Of a stretch of DNA of 64,000 nt, positions 62,664 through 64,000 are shown in pieces; the first letter of the stretch is position 1, and the number at the start of each line of letters is the position of its first letter. The notes under the pieces were generated by a model. It had not been told where the DNA came from, did no database searches, and saw nothing but the letters and a program-made list of their open reading frames with translations. This DNA is from an uncultured Chlorobiaceae bacterium (GTDB lineage: Bacteria > Bacteroidota > Chlorobiia > Chlorobiales > Chlorobiaceae): contig CAIJWE010000048.1 of the NCBI GenBank assembly GCA_903824295.1, positions 1 through 64,000 on the forward strand, read 5' to 3'. The position numbers and the translations under genes were made by a program.

Positions 62664-62800
62664 TACCCAAGGGAACGAGGGGATTTCACGAACACTCTTT
62701 GCCAGCAATCCTTTCCCTTCATTTTCAAGCTCAAATTCCACCTCGGCACCAGGCTGGAGAAACTTGAATCCCTGATCAGAAACCAGAACGGCTGCCGAAG
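62664..62800 (-). pseudogene. C-terminal fragment of a cold-shock domain protein
   Basis: Reverse-strand KASAAVLVSDQGFKFLQPGAEVEFELENEGKGLLAKSVREIPS parallels the C-terminus of the Csp at 37818..38072; stop codon upstream and no N-terminal half. Confidence 0.7.
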
Positions 62801-63115
62801 CTTTTCAACTGCATTTGTTTTTGCTGATTAATAATGGTAACATTCCGCTCTTCTTGATTTTGTTGTTGTTTTGTTCGTCAAAAAAACAAGAGTTTTTTTA
62901 TCTTATTTATCTTACGAAAACAGAAACAGAGAGTCTCGCTGCGGCTAAACCGCTTGACGGCAAGTCTCGTGATGTTATGATGCTATGAGCTTTTTGGCAC
63001 ATGGAAGACACGTCAGGATTAAAATTACTCTTACCGCGCACCCGGAATTGAATAAGAACCACGAACAGCTTGTTCTTAAAAGAAATAGCAGGAAAATACC
63101 ATAATCGGCACCCCC

Positions 63116-64000
63116 ATGCACTCTCTCTCGACCTGGCTTAATAAGGAAACTTGTGAATCCTGCCTGAATGACCAGCCTTTTGCCAATAAATGCAGTCATC
63201 ACAGAAATATTATCGAGTGCATTGGAAAAGCCTATGTGGCTATGCAGGTGATTTATGATGGAGAAAAAGCTGTTGATTTTATTCATCTGGAGGTCAATAC
63301 TGCTTATGAAAGAATGACCGGTATCAATAATTCCGTAGGTAAAAAAATATCAGTGTTTTTTCCGGATATATTCACCAAGTATCCGGAGTACATCGAAAAA
63401 CAGGTCCGATTAGCCGAGAGAGGAGTGGCTGAACGGTTTGAGTTCTACCTTGAGTCGATGCAATCGTGGTTTGATACCATGCTCTATTGCCCTGAAAAGG
63501 GGTACTTTATTGTGATAATTGATGACATCACCAAGCGGAAACAGGCTGAAAATGATCTCAAAAAAAGCGAGAAAAGGTTCCGGACACTCTTCAACAGCCA
63601 TTCTGCAATACAGGCTATTCTGGATCCTGATACAGGAAAGATCCTTGATGTCAACGAAAAAGCTGAGGGATGGTATGGGTGGTCACTCGACGCACTCAAG
63701 CAGATGTACACCCGAGATATCAATACCCTGCCGCCTGACGCCATAATAAACAGCCTTAAATCAGTGGATGCCGGTCAGCACAATACCTTCAGCGGCTACC
63801 ACCGGATGGCTGATGGCTCGATACGGGATGTCGAAATTTTTCGCAACAAAATCGAAATCGACGGCAAATCGGTTGTGCATGCCATCATTCATGATGTTAC
63901 TGAACGAAAGCGGGCAGAAGCGGAACTGGAAAGAATAAGTCGTGCACTCCAGGCAAGCAACAACTGCAATCAGGCGCTTCTTCATACCGATGATGAGATG
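63116..64000 (+). CDS. PAS-domain sensor protein (runs off window)
   Basis: Open frame from ATG 63116 to window end; NTAYERMTGINNSVGKKISVFFPDI, IIDDITKRKQAENDLKKSEKRFRTLFNSH, VHAIIHDVTERKRAEAELERIS. Confidence 0.88.
   Translation, partial: MHSLSTWLNKETCESCLNDQPFANKCSHHRNIIECIGKAYVAMQVIYDGEKAVDFIHLEVNTAYERMTGINNSVGKKISVFFPDIFTKYPEYIEKQVRLAERGVAERFEFYLESMQSWFDTMLYCPEKGYFIVIIDDITKRKQAENDLKKSEKRFRTLFNSHSAIQAILDPDTGKILDVNEKAEGWYGWSLDALKQMYTRDINTLPPDAIINSLKSVDAGQHNTFSGYHRMADGSIRDVEIFRNKIEIDGKSVVHAIIHDVTERKRAEAELERISRALQASNNCNQALLHTDDEM

Overview
The gene content looks like a green sulfur bacterium (Chlorobiaceae-like) chromosome, inferred from protein families only. Bases 1-13.8 kb form an accessory region: a toxin-antitoxin pair, a Sel1 protein, a WYL regulator, a dual-specificity phosphatase, two PD-(D/E)XK-like proteins, an ADP-ribosylglycohydrolase, unknown ORFs, gene remnants and dispersed repeats. 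Bases 13.85-26.6 kb are mostly core: typA, hemA/C/D/B, a sodium-pump-type biotin decarboxylase cluster and aroC. Bases 26.9-33.4 kb hold a two-partner secretion locus (TpsA/TpsB). Bases 35-62.5 kb mix core genes (radC, serS, metX, rsmB, xerD-like, deaD, waaA, prc, ompH-like, an Nramp transporter) with several decayed genes (RyR/AAA protein, DUF2127, cysK, cold-shock fragment). The most notable locus is about 57.2-62.5 kb. It contains an internally deleted cysK, a Family 2 encapsulin shell gene with a cyclic-nucleotide-binding-like insertion, a cysteine desulfurase with a roughly 300-residue low-complexity N-terminal extension (predicted cargo), and a convergent alanine dehydrogenase. This is a candidate sulfur-handling nanocompartment. 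No rRNA, convincing tRNA or CRISPR array was seen by eye.
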